Origin: SKVR01 sp964491395
GTDB lineage: Bacteria; Bacteroidota; Bacteroidia; Bacteroidales; UBA7960
Assembly: GCA_964491395.1 (NCBI GenBank)
Contig: CAZBGI010000037.1
Coordinates: 1-33,513 of the forward strand
Direction: 5' to 3'
DNA length: 33,513 nt
Shown: piece by piece, positions 17,118-25,718 of the stretch
How the letters are laid out: each line of letters opens with the position of its first letter
How positions within the stretch are numbered: the stretch's first letter is position 1
The notes under the pieces: model-generated
The model's input: the letters and a program-made list of their open reading frames with translations, nothing else
What the model was told of the DNA's origin: nothing
The model's database searches: none
Program-made: the position numbers and the translations under genes

Positions 17118-18194
17118 CTATTTTTTCAGCAATTCCATATAACCCACCATTTCAAATCCGGCATGTTTTCCGGTATCCTGAAAAATTGTTTTTCCCTTTT
17201 TGTCTTTGACGTGAACATGAATTTCTGCATCTATGCTTTCATGAATCATCCGCTCCATATTGCCAAACACAGGAGCTTTTAACCCACCGGTGAAGGTCTT
17301 ACCAAAATGACTTGAAGATTTTACAGCATGCACGTCAATAATATACTTTTTTCCCCTGATGGTTAATTGCACATCTTTATCAGAATAGCGGAAATCTTTG
17401 ACTTGTGCACCGGTGTAAGTGGCAAAGGAGATAATACTGTCTTCATGGAAAAGAAAACCCAGGAATCCGGTAAATGTATTGCCTATCCAGGGTATACGCG
17501 CCACCGACATCATAAAGGAAGTGCCTTCCTGTCCAAAATGATTGGACTGCATCCAAACCCAGGCTTTGGGCATGGAAGAGCCCCAGTCTTTTTCAATATA
17601 CCCTCTCCCCTGTTCAAAATTGAGGGTAGTGTTGTTATGCATAATTTCTCCGTGCAAAAGGTGATCCAGGCTCACCACCCCATGATAACACTCCATTGAA
17701 GGAACATACCGGTACCATCCCATGATGCCGGGACGTTTGTACCATACAGGATATTCTTTCACATCTTCAAACGATATCACTCCCTTAAAACGATCTTTCC
17801 CATTGTCCATGTCGAGTACAAGCATCTTATCAGAAAAATAACTCTGCCCTACACATATTTCAAACCCGGAAGAAGAGAAAGAAAAAGAATCAGCTGGATA
17901 ACGGTAATAATAGGTATCTCCTGTTTGTCCGTTAATGACCTGTATAAAAGCATGTTCATCACCATTTACCAGTGAAACTCCCGGTATAAAGGCCCAGGTA
18001 TTTTTTCCGTCAGCACTCACATTTTTAAAATACCAACCCTCGAAATAGTTTTCTGTTTCGCGGTTGCCCTGAAACCAGGGTGGATTCAGAATTTTCCTCT
18101 TCTCATAGGAAAAAAAAGATTGCAAGGGTCTTCCACCGGATTGTAAGGTATAGAAAGCAGTTTCTGTTGCTTTACCGTTTGATTGTTGGCTCAT
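17118..18194 (-). CDS. Tocopherol-cyclase-like protein
   Basis: A 358-residue protein rich in Trp, Tyr and Gly and in beta structure, resembling the tocopherol cyclase family. Recognisable stretches are WFQGNRETENYFEGWYFKN near the N-terminus, AFIPGVSL, ECYHGVVSLDH, YIEKDWGSSMPKAWVWMQ and the Gly-rich C-terminal part. Plant and cyanobacterial enzymes close the chromanol ring of vitamin E; members in non-photosynthetic bacteria have no proven role, so that reaction is not claimed here. ATG at 18194 is preferred over an upstream TTG. It lies 127 bases downstream of the unrecognised gene on the same strand and may be co-transcribed with it. Confidence 0.75.
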   Translation of the reverse strand: MSQQSNGKATETAFYTLQSGGRPLQSFFSYEKRKILNPPWFQGNRETENYFEGWYFKNVSADGKNTWAFIPGVSLVNGDEHAFIQVINGQTGDTYYYRYPADSFSFSSSGFEICVGQSYFSDKMLVLDMDNGKDRFKGVISFEDVKEYPVWYKRPGIMGWYRYVPSMECYHGVVSLDHLLHGEIMHNNTTLNFEQGRGYIEKDWGSSMPKAWVWMQSNHFGQEGTSFMMSVARIPWIGNTFTGFLGFLFHEDSIISFATYTGAQVKDFRYSDKDVQLTIRGKKYIIDVHAVKSSSHFGKTFTGGLKAPVFGNMERMIHESIDAEIHVHVKDKKGKTIFQDTGKHAGFEMVGYMELLKK

Positions 18195-18321
18195 ATCTCG
18201 ACTTTTTTTACTAACGTTTTTTTGGGGCAACCTTTCTTCCTCACACAGATATTGCCATTTGTCAGGGTTGTGTCATTGCTTCGGGTTGCTTTTCAACTTA
18301 TTCTGTTCTACGCAAAAAACA

Positions 18322-19017
18322 TCATCGGGTTTTGAATGGATAATGCATTTCAGTCCACAAGACAGGTCTGCTATGCGACAAAGCCCTTGAAATAACATTT
18401 TCAAGCGTGTATCGTTGGTTTTCAGTAATAAATATAGTTTCGAGGTAGCGGGCAAGGGACATTTTTCTTCCCTCAAATCCTTTCTCCATCGGGTAATTGA
18501 TGTCTTCCTGTAAAACAATCCACTTAAGAGAGCAAAACAGCTCTTCCAATGTCAAATCTCTGGCATTTCCCTGGCGGTTATAGCTTTTTCGCCCATGGGC
18601 ACCTTGCACCCTGTCAAGCAAAGAACTGTGAGGAGCTATGCTTGTATAGCACAGCCTACCGGCCCGGAAATCCGGTTCCATTCTGCCCTCTCTGAAAAAA
18701 TCAATCAAAGCTTGTCTCATGTTCACACCCTTCATATTGCCATACATGATTTTATTGTAAATATCAGTGATGATATTGGCATGCGACAGGGAGGAAGCAA
18801 AACCCTCTCTTTTCAAATCTACGCGGTAATCAAAAATAACTCCCCCGGGAATGATCCTGGCTTTGTAACCCGGAAAAGAAATCAAAATTTCTGTTCCATC
18901 GGAGCATCGTTCAACAACTATTTGTGAAACATGCCGTTTATTTTTACGCACATTTTCCGTAAAATCATGTTGCTGAAAAATTTGCTGCAATAATTTTCTC
19001 CCTTGTTCAAAATTCAT
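18322..19017 (-). CDS. Unrecognised conserved-looking protein of 231 residues
   Basis: Not assigned to a family. It has no signal peptide or membrane segment. The N-terminal half has alternating charged and beta-like sequence (RHVSQIVVERC, GTEILISFPGYKARIIPGG), a His/Asn-rich middle follows (SHANIITDIYNKIMYGN), and the C-terminal half is helical with LTLEELFCSLKWIVLQEDIN. The composition and length of uninterrupted frame argue for a real protein. ATG at 19017 is chosen over a TTG five codons upstream. It is divergent from the DUF5686 gene with a 128-base shared control region and precedes the tocopherol-cyclase-like gene. Confidence 0.65.
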   Translation of the reverse strand: MNFEQGRKLLQQIFQQHDFTENVRKNKRHVSQIVVERCSDGTEILISFPGYKARIIPGGVIFDYRVDLKREGFASSLSHANIITDIYNKIMYGNMKGVNMRQALIDFFREGRMEPDFRAGRLCYTSIAPHSSLLDRVQGAHGRKSYNRQGNARDLTLEELFCSLKWIVLQEDINYPMEKGFEGRKMSLARYLETIFITENQRYTLENVISRALSHSRPVLWTEMHYPFKTR

Positions 19018-19145
19018 GTATATGTCCGGCAATGAAAGAAATTTTACCTTTATGTGTAATTTATGGACCCAGAATGCTACTTGTTTTTAGTATTATCAGA
19101 CAAGTTGAAAATAAAAAAACATCAACAACACAAAGTTAAAAATTA

Positions 19146-21614
19146 ATGACAATTCATACATTTAAAAGCCTCCTTGTTTCTTTTGCAGGGTTCTGGTTTA
19201 CAATACTGGTTTTACCGGCCCAGTCACAGGTACAGGTGAAAGGCAGGGTTTCAGACGCATCTGACGGGAAACCCCTGGCATTTGTGCATGTTGTAGTAGC
19301 CGAAAGCCAACAAGGCACCATGACGGATATTGACGGATACTTCTCCTTGCAAATTCCAGAAGGTAAGGATTACCTTCAGCTTTCTTACGTGGGCTATTAC
19401 GGTCAGGTTTTCGAGATTGATTTTGGGAGGGACATACAACAAATCACTATGCATCAACGACCTTACCAACTTGATGAAGTAGTGGTGTACCCCGAAGAGA
19501 ACCCTGCTCACCGAATCATCCTCAACGCCATAAACAACCGCAGCAACAATGATCCCGAAAAGCTGGAGTCTTTTACTTACAAAAGTTACAATAAATTCCT
19601 GGCAACCTTCGACCGGGATTTTTATTATGACAGATGGCTGATGACGGGCGATTCCAGCAATTACCGTATCCTGGATATGATTGACCAAAGACACATCTTC
19701 ATCATGGAATCGGTAACTGAGCGGAAGTTCCTTTCTCCCATCCTCAATAATGAAACAGTTATAGCCAACCGGGTATCGGGGCTTGAAAACCCCATGTTTA
19801 CCATGCTTGCCACAGAGCTTCAACCTTTTTCATTTTATGGCACTTCGATTGTTCTGTTGGGAAACGATTATCTGAGTCCACTCAACAAGGCTGCCTTTAA
19901 CCGTTATTTTTATCACCTCGAAGACACCCTCTATCAGGATGCAGACACGGTCTTCGTCGTGCGGTATCGCCCTGGCAGAAACACCAATTTTGAGGGATTG
20001 AAAGGTTTGCTGTACATCAATTCACAGGATTGGGCAATACAAAACGTCATAGCAGAACCTGCCCGTGATATTCGAAGCGGACTGAGTTTCAAAATTCAGC
20101 AGAAGTACGAACTGGTAGACGGGCAACAATGGTTTCCCGTTCAGCTTAATACCGACATCGATGTTTTCAACCCCGAAGCAATCGACCCAACGGCCATGGT
20201 TCCTTTGCGTATGCTGGGGCGCAGCTACATCAGAAATATTAAAATAAACCCACCCTTGCAACGAAGAGATTTCAGCAGCTTCTCCGTTGATTTTGACCCC
20301 CATGCCAACTCCCTCGCTGATCAATACTGGAATGGGTTACGGCCAGACTCTCTTTCTCTGCGTGAACAAAACACCTATAGTTTTATGGATAGCCTGGGCA
20401 AAGCGAATAATCTGGACAGAATTTTCAGTATTCTGGAACCTGTCGCTTTTGGAGAAATTCCTTTTGGATTTGTCAATATTCCCATCAACAGCCTTTACCG
20501 GTTTAACGAATTTGAGGGTCATCGACTGGGACTGGCCCTGAAGACCAACCGCAGATTTTCAGAAAGATTCCGTCTGGGGGCCCATTATGCCTGGGGAACA
20601 CGCGACAAACAGGAAAAATACGGGTACTTCGGTGAAATCATTTTGCACAAGAGCAGGGATTTGCGTTTGGGAGGTTCTTTCCAGTTAGATGTAGCCGAAA
20701 GAGGAGGAACAAAACTGATGCGTCAACAGTTTTTGCTAAGCACCGCGCTCATCCGGAATCTAAACATGAACAAAATGGATTATACCCAAAGAGCTTCAGC
20801 ATATCTTTCCTTTATGGCTTTCCGCAATTTTCTTACTACTGAGATAACTGCCAGCCGTGGCAAGACCTCATGGACAGACACCTACTTTTTCGCCCCGGGA
20901 CAAAATGAACCGGGTGTACGTTCCTACCGTTTCACGGAGGCAAGCCTTCGGATGCGTTTTGCCTACGGAGAAATACACATGAACACTCCCACGAAAATTA
21001 TACGTCTGCCTTCAAATTCCCCGGTGCTATATTTCAATCTTTCCAAAGGCTTTGACAATATAGACCACGGAGAGCTTGATTATTGGAAGATGGAGGCCGC
21101 TATGGAAGCAAGTTATTCCATACCGTTGCTGGGCAGGCAAACCTGGTTGATGGAAGCAGGCTGGACGAACCGTCCCGATCTCCCCTGGCCTTTGCTTTTC
21201 ACAGCCAAAGCCGGAAACCGGAATTATTTGTTTGCATCGCCTTTCAGCTTTGGCACCATGCATATGAATGAGTTTGCAGCCAGCCGTTTTGCTTCGGTTT
21301 TTTTTCAGCACAACTTTCAAAATCTGTTATTCAGAAGACCCGGTTATGAGCCTGAGCTGGTACTGATTTCCAATGCAGGAGTGGGAATTTTGAAAGAAGA
21401 ACAAATGCACATTCTCATGAAGAGCCAATCGTGGGAAAAAGGATATTTCGAGTCGGGATTTGCCATCAACAAAATTCTGCCGCAACGTTGGATACGGCGC
21501 ATTGTTTTAGGTCTGAGTCCGGGCATCGAGGTCCTTTACCGATACGGTCCTTATTCGCTGCCCAACCCCAAAGATAACTTCACTGTCAAAATCAGCATGA
21601 TAACTTCTTTTTAA
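19146..21614 (+). CDS. DUF5686 outer-membrane protein with carboxypeptidase-regulatory-like domain
   Basis: An 822-residue protein. Residues 1-28 are a signal peptide ending near PAQSQ. About 29-115 form a carboxypeptidase-regulatory-like beta sandwich (VKGRVSDASDGKPLAFVHV, DIDGYFSLQIP, LSYVGYYGQ, LDEVVVYPEENPA). The remainder matches the layout of DUF5686, with many alternating aromatic beta strands and a C-terminal strand ending in ITSF, as expected for an outer-membrane beta-barrel. TonB-box and plug features are absent, so it is not a classic TonB-dependent transporter. The function of the family is unknown. It is followed 38 bases later by ftsX, which has its own -7 element. Confidence 0.85.
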   Translation: MTIHTFKSLLVSFAGFWFTILVLPAQSQVQVKGRVSDASDGKPLAFVHVVVAESQQGTMTDIDGYFSLQIPEGKDYLQLSYVGYYGQVFEIDFGRDIQQITMHQRPYQLDEVVVYPEENPAHRIILNAINNRSNNDPEKLESFTYKSYNKFLATFDRDFYYDRWLMTGDSSNYRILDMIDQRHIFIMESVTERKFLSPILNNETVIANRVSGLENPMFTMLATELQPFSFYGTSIVLLGNDYLSPLNKAAFNRYFYHLEDTLYQDADTVFVVRYRPGRNTNFEGLKGLLYINSQDWAIQNVIAEPARDIRSGLSFKIQQKYELVDGQQWFPVQLNTDIDVFNPEAIDPTAMVPLRMLGRSYIRNIKINPPLQRRDFSSFSVDFDPHANSLADQYWNGLRPDSLSLREQNTYSFMDSLGKANNLDRIFSILEPVAFGEIPFGFVNIPINSLYRFNEFEGHRLGLALKTNRRFSERFRLGAHYAWGTRDKQEKYGYFGEIILHKSRDLRLGGSFQLDVAERGGTKLMRQQFLLSTALIRNLNMNKMDYTQRASAYLSFMAFRNFLTTEITASRGKTSWTDTYFFAPGQNEPGVRSYRFTEASLRMRFAYGEIHMNTPTKIIRLPSNSPVLYFNLSKGFDNIDHGELDYWKMEAAMEASYSIPLLGRQTWLMEAGWTNRPDLPWPLLFTAKAGNRNYLFASPFSFGTMHMNEFAASRFASVFFQHNFQNLLFRRPGYEPELVLISNAGVGILKEEQMHILMKSQSWEKGYFESGFAINKILPQRWIRRIVLGLSPGIEVLYRYGPYSLPNPKDNFTVKISMITSF

Positions 21615-21628
21615 GTAATAAAATTTAT

Positions 21629-21636
21629 TAGCTTTG
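21629..21636 (+). promoter_or_regulatory. Putative -7 element of the ftsX operon
   Basis: TAGCTTTG fits TAnnTTTG exactly and lies 16 bases before the ftsX ATG. Only a T-run (21608-21612) is at -33 distance. The position would give a very short leader. Confidence 0.5.
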
Positions 21637-21652
21637 CAATTCATTTTTCAGC

Positions 21653-22534
21653 ATGGCACGTCAGGAAGAAATCATTATCGGAAGACGACTTAAAACCTCC
21701 TATATCTCAACGGTGGTAAGCATTACCCTGGTACTTTACGTACTCGGGTTTTTGGGCATTATCATCATGCACACACAAAAACTTTCTGAGCATATCAAAG
21801 AAAACATTGGTTTTTCTATTGTGCTCATGGACAATGCTCGTATCGCTGACATCAATCATTTACAAAAATCGCTGGATGCCTATGATGCCGTAAAGTCAAC
21901 CGAATTTATTTCCAGTGACAAGGCAGCCGAGGAATTGACCGCAGAGTTGGGAGAAGATTTTGTGGATTTCCTGGGATATAACCCTCTGTTTCCCTCTATT
22001 GAAGTAAAACTCAATGCTGCATGGGCCAATCCGGATAGCCTTGGAAACTTTGAGCAAAGTGTATTGCAGAGCAACATTGTAAAAGAGGTAGATTATCAGA
22101 AAAACCTGGTGCATATTGTCAATGAAAACGTGAGACGAATAGGATTTGCGTTGCTAATGTTTAGTATTCTCTTATTGGTCATTGCTTTTACCCTGATAAA
22201 CAACACCATACGATTAAGCGTGTTTTCCAAGAGATTTTTAATCAAAAGCATGCAATTGATCGGAGCTACCCAATCCTTTATTCGCAAACCGTTCGTAATT
22301 AAAGGCGTAATCCAGGGGTTAATTGGTTCGGTTATAGCCATAGCCTTGCTGCTCGCCACCCTTTACGGTGCTCAGCAATCGGTGCCTGAACTGGTAGATT
22401 TCCAGGATATTGAAATGCTTTTCAGCCTTTTCGTGCTGGTTATTATTCTGGGCATTGTTATCAGCTGGATTTCCACCTGGTTTGCCGTGAAGAAATATTT
22501 GCGCATTAAAACAGACAACTTGTATTTATACTAA
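21653..22534 (+). CDS. ftsX: Cell division protein FtsX
   Basis: A 293-residue FtsX, the membrane partner of FtsE that couples the division machinery to peptidoglycan hydrolases. There is one N-terminal membrane helix (about residues 20-40), an extracytoplasmic domain (about 45-160; FISSDKAAEEL and NPLFPSIEVKL are typical), and three C-terminal helices. The SKRFLIKSMQLIGAT stretch after the second helix is the FtsX loop. ftsE is not adjacent, which is usual in Bacteroidota. Ten bases separate its stop from the DUF3098 gene. Confidence 0.93.
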   Translation: MARQEEIIIGRRLKTSYISTVVSITLVLYVLGFLGIIIMHTQKLSEHIKENIGFSIVLMDNARIADINHLQKSLDAYDAVKSTEFISSDKAAEELTAELGEDFVDFLGYNPLFPSIEVKLNAAWANPDSLGNFEQSVLQSNIVKEVDYQKNLVHIVNENVRRIGFALLMFSILLLVIAFTLINNTIRLSVFSKRFLIKSMQLIGATQSFIRKPFVIKGVIQGLIGSVIAIALLLATLYGAQQSVPELVDFQDIEMLFSLFVLVIILGIVISWISTWFAVKKYLRIKTDNLYLY

Positions 22535-22544
22535 AATTTTTTCC

Positions 22545-22781
22545 ATGGACAAGAAACCTCAAACTGACTTCATATTTGACCGTACCAAATACATCATCCT
22601 CATTGTTGGACTGCTGGTCACTGCCCTGGGCTTTATCCTGATGATTGGAGGAGGTAGCGAAAACCCCAATGAGTTTAGTTATGACTTGTTTAATTTTCGA
22701 AGGCTAACCCTTGCTCCTTTTCTGGTTCTGCTGGGTTATGCCATCCAGATATACGCTATATTGAAAAGCAAGAAACAGTAG
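22545..22781 (+). CDS. DUF3098 small membrane protein
   Basis: A 78-residue protein with two membrane helices (about residues 14-34 and 55-73). The loop between them carries GGGSENPNEFSYDLFNFRR, the family's most recognisable stretch. The protein family is confined to Bacteroidota and sits between ftsX and uppP in many genomes, hinting at a cell-envelope role; no function is established. It is 10 bases after ftsX, so almost certainly co-transcribed. Confidence 0.9.
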   Translation: MDKKPQTDFIFDRTKYIILIVGLLVTALGFILMIGGGSENPNEFSYDLFNFRRLTLAPFLVLLGYAIQIYAILKSKKQ

Positions 22782-22810
22782 CTTTCAAATCTACCCAAAA
22801 AAAGCAGTAG

Positions 22811-22832
22811 ACCCGGCAACTACCGGGTTTTC
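22811..22832 (+). terminator. Intrinsic terminator between DUF3098 gene and uppP
   Basis: ACCCGG (22811-22816) and CCGGGT (22823-22828) form a 6-bp GC-rich stem with a 6-base loop, followed by T residues. It lies 30 bases after the DUF3098 stop and would split, or attenuate, transcription before uppP. Confidence 0.65.
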
Positions 22833-22882
22833 CTTTGCCTGCATCATACAATGGCACCTTAATCTTCATTTTACACAAAAAT

Positions 22883-23671
22883 ATGAATTGGATTGAAGCA
22901 CTGGTATTGGGTCTGTTACAAGGCCTTACTGAATTTTTGCCCGTAAGCAGCAGCGGCCACCTGGAACTGGGAGCTGCCTTGTTTGGCCTTGAAGAAGACA
23001 ACCTGACTTTCTCCATTATTGTACATGGAGCCACATTTCTGAGTGTGCTGGTTGTTTTCAGAAACGACATCCTGAACCTGATTCTGAATTTCTTGAAATT
23101 CCAGTGGAATGCAGAAACCCGGTTTATTCTGCTGCTTATTGCATCAGCTGTCCCTGTGGGGCTTACGGGAATATTGTTCAAGGAGCAGATTGAAAGTATT
23201 TTTGAAGGTCGAATTGTATTTGTTGGAATTATGCTGTTGATTACGGCAACACTGCTGTATCTTACGCGGCTTGTCCCCAGGCAACACAAAGAAATAGGTC
23301 TGAAGAGTGCTTTAATAATCGGACTGGCCCAAACCCTGGCCGTTCTTCCCGGCATCAGCCGAAGTGGCGCCACTATCAGTACTGCTTTGTACTTGGGTAT
23401 TGACAGGGAAAAAGCCACCCGTTTTTCTTTCCTGATGGTACTGATACCGATATTTGGGGCTTCCTTATTGGAGTTGATTGACCTTTATAAAGCTACAGGA
23501 CCTGCATCCATCAGCAATCTTTCCCTTATTATCGGGGCAGTGGCGGCATTTTTTTCGGGTTTGCTTGCCTGTAGCTGGATGCTTCAAATTGTTAAAAAAG
23601 GAAAGCTGGTTTATTTTTCGGTATATTGTGTTATTGTTGGAACCCTGGCGATACTCTCCGGCCTGTTTTAA
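22883..23671 (+). CDS. uppP: Undecaprenyl-diphosphate phosphatase
   Basis: A 262-residue, strongly hydrophobic integral membrane enzyme. It dephosphorylates undecaprenyl diphosphate to the lipid carrier used for peptidoglycan and O-antigen, and confers bacitracin tolerance. The two active-site motifs are visible: EFLPVSSSGH (E17 to H26) and PGISRSGATIS near residue 157. About eight membrane segments follow. The start is set at ATG 22883, because homologues begin MNWIEA-like and the 16 codons upstream run through the terminator. The next gene, truB, follows after 20 bases. Confidence 0.95.
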   Translation: MNWIEALVLGLLQGLTEFLPVSSSGHLELGAALFGLEEDNLTFSIIVHGATFLSVLVVFRNDILNLILNFLKFQWNAETRFILLLIASAVPVGLTGILFKEQIESIFEGRIVFVGIMLLITATLLYLTRLVPRQHKEIGLKSALIIGLAQTLAVLPGISRSGATISTALYLGIDREKATRFSFLMVLIPIFGASLLELIDLYKATGPASISNLSLIIGAVAAFFSGLLACSWMLQIVKKGKLVYFSVYCVIVGTLAILSGLF

Positions 23672-23691
23672 CCCCTAATGTTTTATCATAA

Positions 23692-24411
23692 ATGACAGAA
23701 AAATCAATGCTTGCAGAGGAATTTGCAGCCGGTAAATTATTGCTTATTGACAAACCCCTCCACTGGACCTCCTTTGATGCAGTAAACAAGATAAAATCTT
23801 TGCTGCGCCACAAACTGGGATTAAAAAAAATCAAGGTGGGTCATGCCGGAACACTCGACCCGCTGGCTTCAGGTTTACTAATCATTTGCACGGGCAAAAT
23901 GACCCGCAGAATTGACGAATACCAGGCACAGGAAAAGGAATATACCGGCACATTTTATATCGGAGCAACCACGCCCTCTTCAGATCTGGAAACCCAGCCT
24001 GACCAAACTTTTCCCACAGACCACATCAGCCTGGAACTGGTAAAGAATACTGTGAGGAAAAACTTTACCGGAGCTATCCGGCAGATTCCCCCTTTGTTTT
24101 CAGCAAAAAAGATTGAAGGCAAGCGTGCCTATGAGCACGCAAGGGCAGGAGACCTGATTGAGCTCAAAGCCAACGACATCATGATTCATGATTATGAGAT
24201 TACCCGTTTTGAATTGCCCGAAGTTGATTTCCGGGTAGTATGTTCCAGGGGGACTTATATCAGGGCACTGGCAAGAGATCTGGGGGTGGCACTGCGGTCG
24301 GGAGCCTACCTGAAGGCCTTGCGAAGAACACGAATCGGCAGTATTTCAGTGGATGAGGCCACCAGCATTGACAGTTTTATGCGGTATATCCATGAGGTTG
24401 CCGAAAAGTAA
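23692..24411 (+). CDS. truB: tRNA pseudouridine(55) synthase
   Basis: A 239-residue TruB, which converts U55 in the T loop of tRNA to pseudouridine. The catalytic Asp56 sits in VGHAGTLDPLASGLL. LLIDKPLHWTSFDAVN precedes it, and RGTYIRALARDLG in the C-terminal half is a conserved TruB signature. The length fits forms with a short C-terminal region. The start is 20 bases after uppP, so the two are likely co-transcribed. Confidence 0.95.
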   Translation: MTEKSMLAEEFAAGKLLLIDKPLHWTSFDAVNKIKSLLRHKLGLKKIKVGHAGTLDPLASGLLIICTGKMTRRIDEYQAQEKEYTGTFYIGATTPSSDLETQPDQTFPTDHISLELVKNTVRKNFTGAIRQIPPLFSAKKIEGKRAYEHARAGDLIELKANDIMIHDYEITRFELPEVDFRVVCSRGTYIRALARDLGVALRSGAYLKALRRTRIGSISVDEATSIDSFMRYIHEVAEK

Positions 24412-24607
24412 AATCTTTGAATGTTTTAAAGAATTTGGTCAAAAAAAAAAACAAAACCCACCCGCTTTGGTTAATCCATTAAAGGAAAAAGGATACCGAG
24501 GTCAAAAAGAACGAAACTCACCCCTTCAGTGAAAACAAAACTTTTAAGTAGTTGACTGGCTTGTTGAACAAAAGATACTGATTTTCTTTAATTTATTGCC
24601 AAAGGTA

Positions 24608-24638
24608 TTGACATGGCCTTTGCGTTGTATTATCTTTG
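24608..24638 (+). promoter_or_regulatory. Promoter of queA
   Basis: TTG (24608-24610), a 20-base spacer and TATCTTTG (24631-24638) match the Bacteroidota -33/-7 pattern. The leader to ATG 24666 would be about 22 bases. This element also argues against starting queA at the upstream TTG codon (24636), which lies inside the -7 box. Confidence 0.65.
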
Positions 24639-24665
24639 CACACCTTTTATTATATAGAAAAAATA

Positions 24666-25715
24666 ATGAAGCTATCAGATTTTAAATTCAATCTTCCCGC
24701 GGAATTGATCGCGGAAAATCCATCCGAAAACCGTGATGAATCGCGCTTAATGGTTGTTAACCGCCAAACCGGAGACATCGAGCACAAAGTATTCAAAGAT
24801 ATTATGAGTTACTTTGATGACGGCGATGTAATGATAACCAACAACACCAAGGTTTTTCCGGCAAGACTATACGGCACCAAAGAAAAGACCGGAGCCAAAA
24901 TCGAAGTTTTTCTCTTGCGTGAACTCAACCGGGAAGCCCGCTTATGGGATGTACTGGTAGATCCGGCAAGAAAGATTCGCATTGGCAATAAACTGTATTT
25001 TGGGGATGATGACAACCTGGTTGCAGAAGTCATTGACAATACTACTTCCCGCGGCAGAACACTCAGGTTTCTTTTTGAAGGCACCTACGACGAATTTAAA
25101 AAAACTGTAGAATCGCTGGGAGAAACGCCCCTTCCCAAACTTATTAAAAGAGCCGTGACACCAGAAGACAAAGAACGGTATCAAACGGTTTTTGCCAAAA
25201 GAGAGGGAGCCGTGGCTGCCCCAACGGCCGGTATGCATTTTAGCCGCGAACTGGTTAAAAGACTGGAGCTTAAAGGGGTTAATTTTGCAGAAATCACCCT
25301 TCACGCGGGCCTGGGAAATTTCAGAAGCGTTGATGTGGAAGATCTCAGCAAGCACAAAATGGACTCCGAGCAGTTCATGATTGAACAAATTACAGCAGAC
25401 ATCGTCAACAAGGCCAAAGATAAACGCAAAAACATTTGTGCAGTAGGAACCACTACCATGAGAGCCCTGGAATCCTCGGTAAGCATCTACGGTCAACTAA
25501 AACCTTTTGAAGGCTGGACCAACAAGTTCATATATCCGCCTTACGATTTCAGTGTTGCCAATGCCATGGTTTCCAATTTCCATCTTCCCCAATCAACCCT
25601 TATGATGATGGTATCTGCTTTTGCAGGATTTGATCTTTTGATGAAAGCCTACAAAGTGGCAGTAAAAGAGAAATACAAATTTTTCACCTATGGTGACGCC
25701 ATGCTGATTATCTAG
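24666..25715 (+). CDS. queA: S-adenosylmethionine:tRNA ribosyltransferase-isomerase
   Basis: A 349-residue QueA, which transfers and isomerises the ribosyl part of S-adenosylmethionine onto preQ1 in tRNA, giving epoxyqueuosine. The N-terminus LSDFKFNLPAELIAENP aligns with known QueA starts. NTKVFPARLYG, EVFLL, GAVAAPTAGMHFS and ITLHAGLGNFRSV are family motifs, and NFHLPQSTLMMMVSAFAG is in the C-terminal part. The length is normal. The stop is three bases before the ispD ATG. Confidence 0.97.
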   Translation: MKLSDFKFNLPAELIAENPSENRDESRLMVVNRQTGDIEHKVFKDIMSYFDDGDVMITNNTKVFPARLYGTKEKTGAKIEVFLLRELNREARLWDVLVDPARKIRIGNKLYFGDDDNLVAEVIDNTTSRGRTLRFLFEGTYDEFKKTVESLGETPLPKLIKRAVTPEDKERYQTVFAKREGAVAAPTAGMHFSRELVKRLELKGVNFAEITLHAGLGNFRSVDVEDLSKHKMDSEQFMIEQITADIVNKAKDKRKNICAVGTTTMRALESSVSIYGQLKPFEGWTNKFIYPPYDFSVANAMVSNFHLPQSTLMMMVSAFAGFDLLMKAYKVAVKEKYKFFTYGDAMLII

Positions 25716-25718
25716 TCG

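Noticed and set aside
19131..19138. CAAAGTTA, a minus-strand -7 match for the unrecognised gene
   Set aside because: It sits 8 bases before the start of the divergent DUF5686 gene, about 115 bases from the gene it would serve, and no -33 element is at the right distance.
19146..21614. TonB-dependent receptor (SusC-like)
   Set aside because: The N-terminal carboxypeptidase-regulatory-like domain is shared with SusC, but there is no plug domain or TonB box and the rest fits DUF5686.
22756..23418. 220-codon frame antisense to uppP
   Set aside because: It is the mirror of a clear membrane enzyme gene with intact active-site motifs; the antisense translation is Ser/Arg-rich and lacks protein features.
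24942..25496. 184-codon frame antisense to queA
   Set aside because: queA on the plus strand is full length with all motifs; the antisense translation is Phe/Cys/His-rich shadow sequence.
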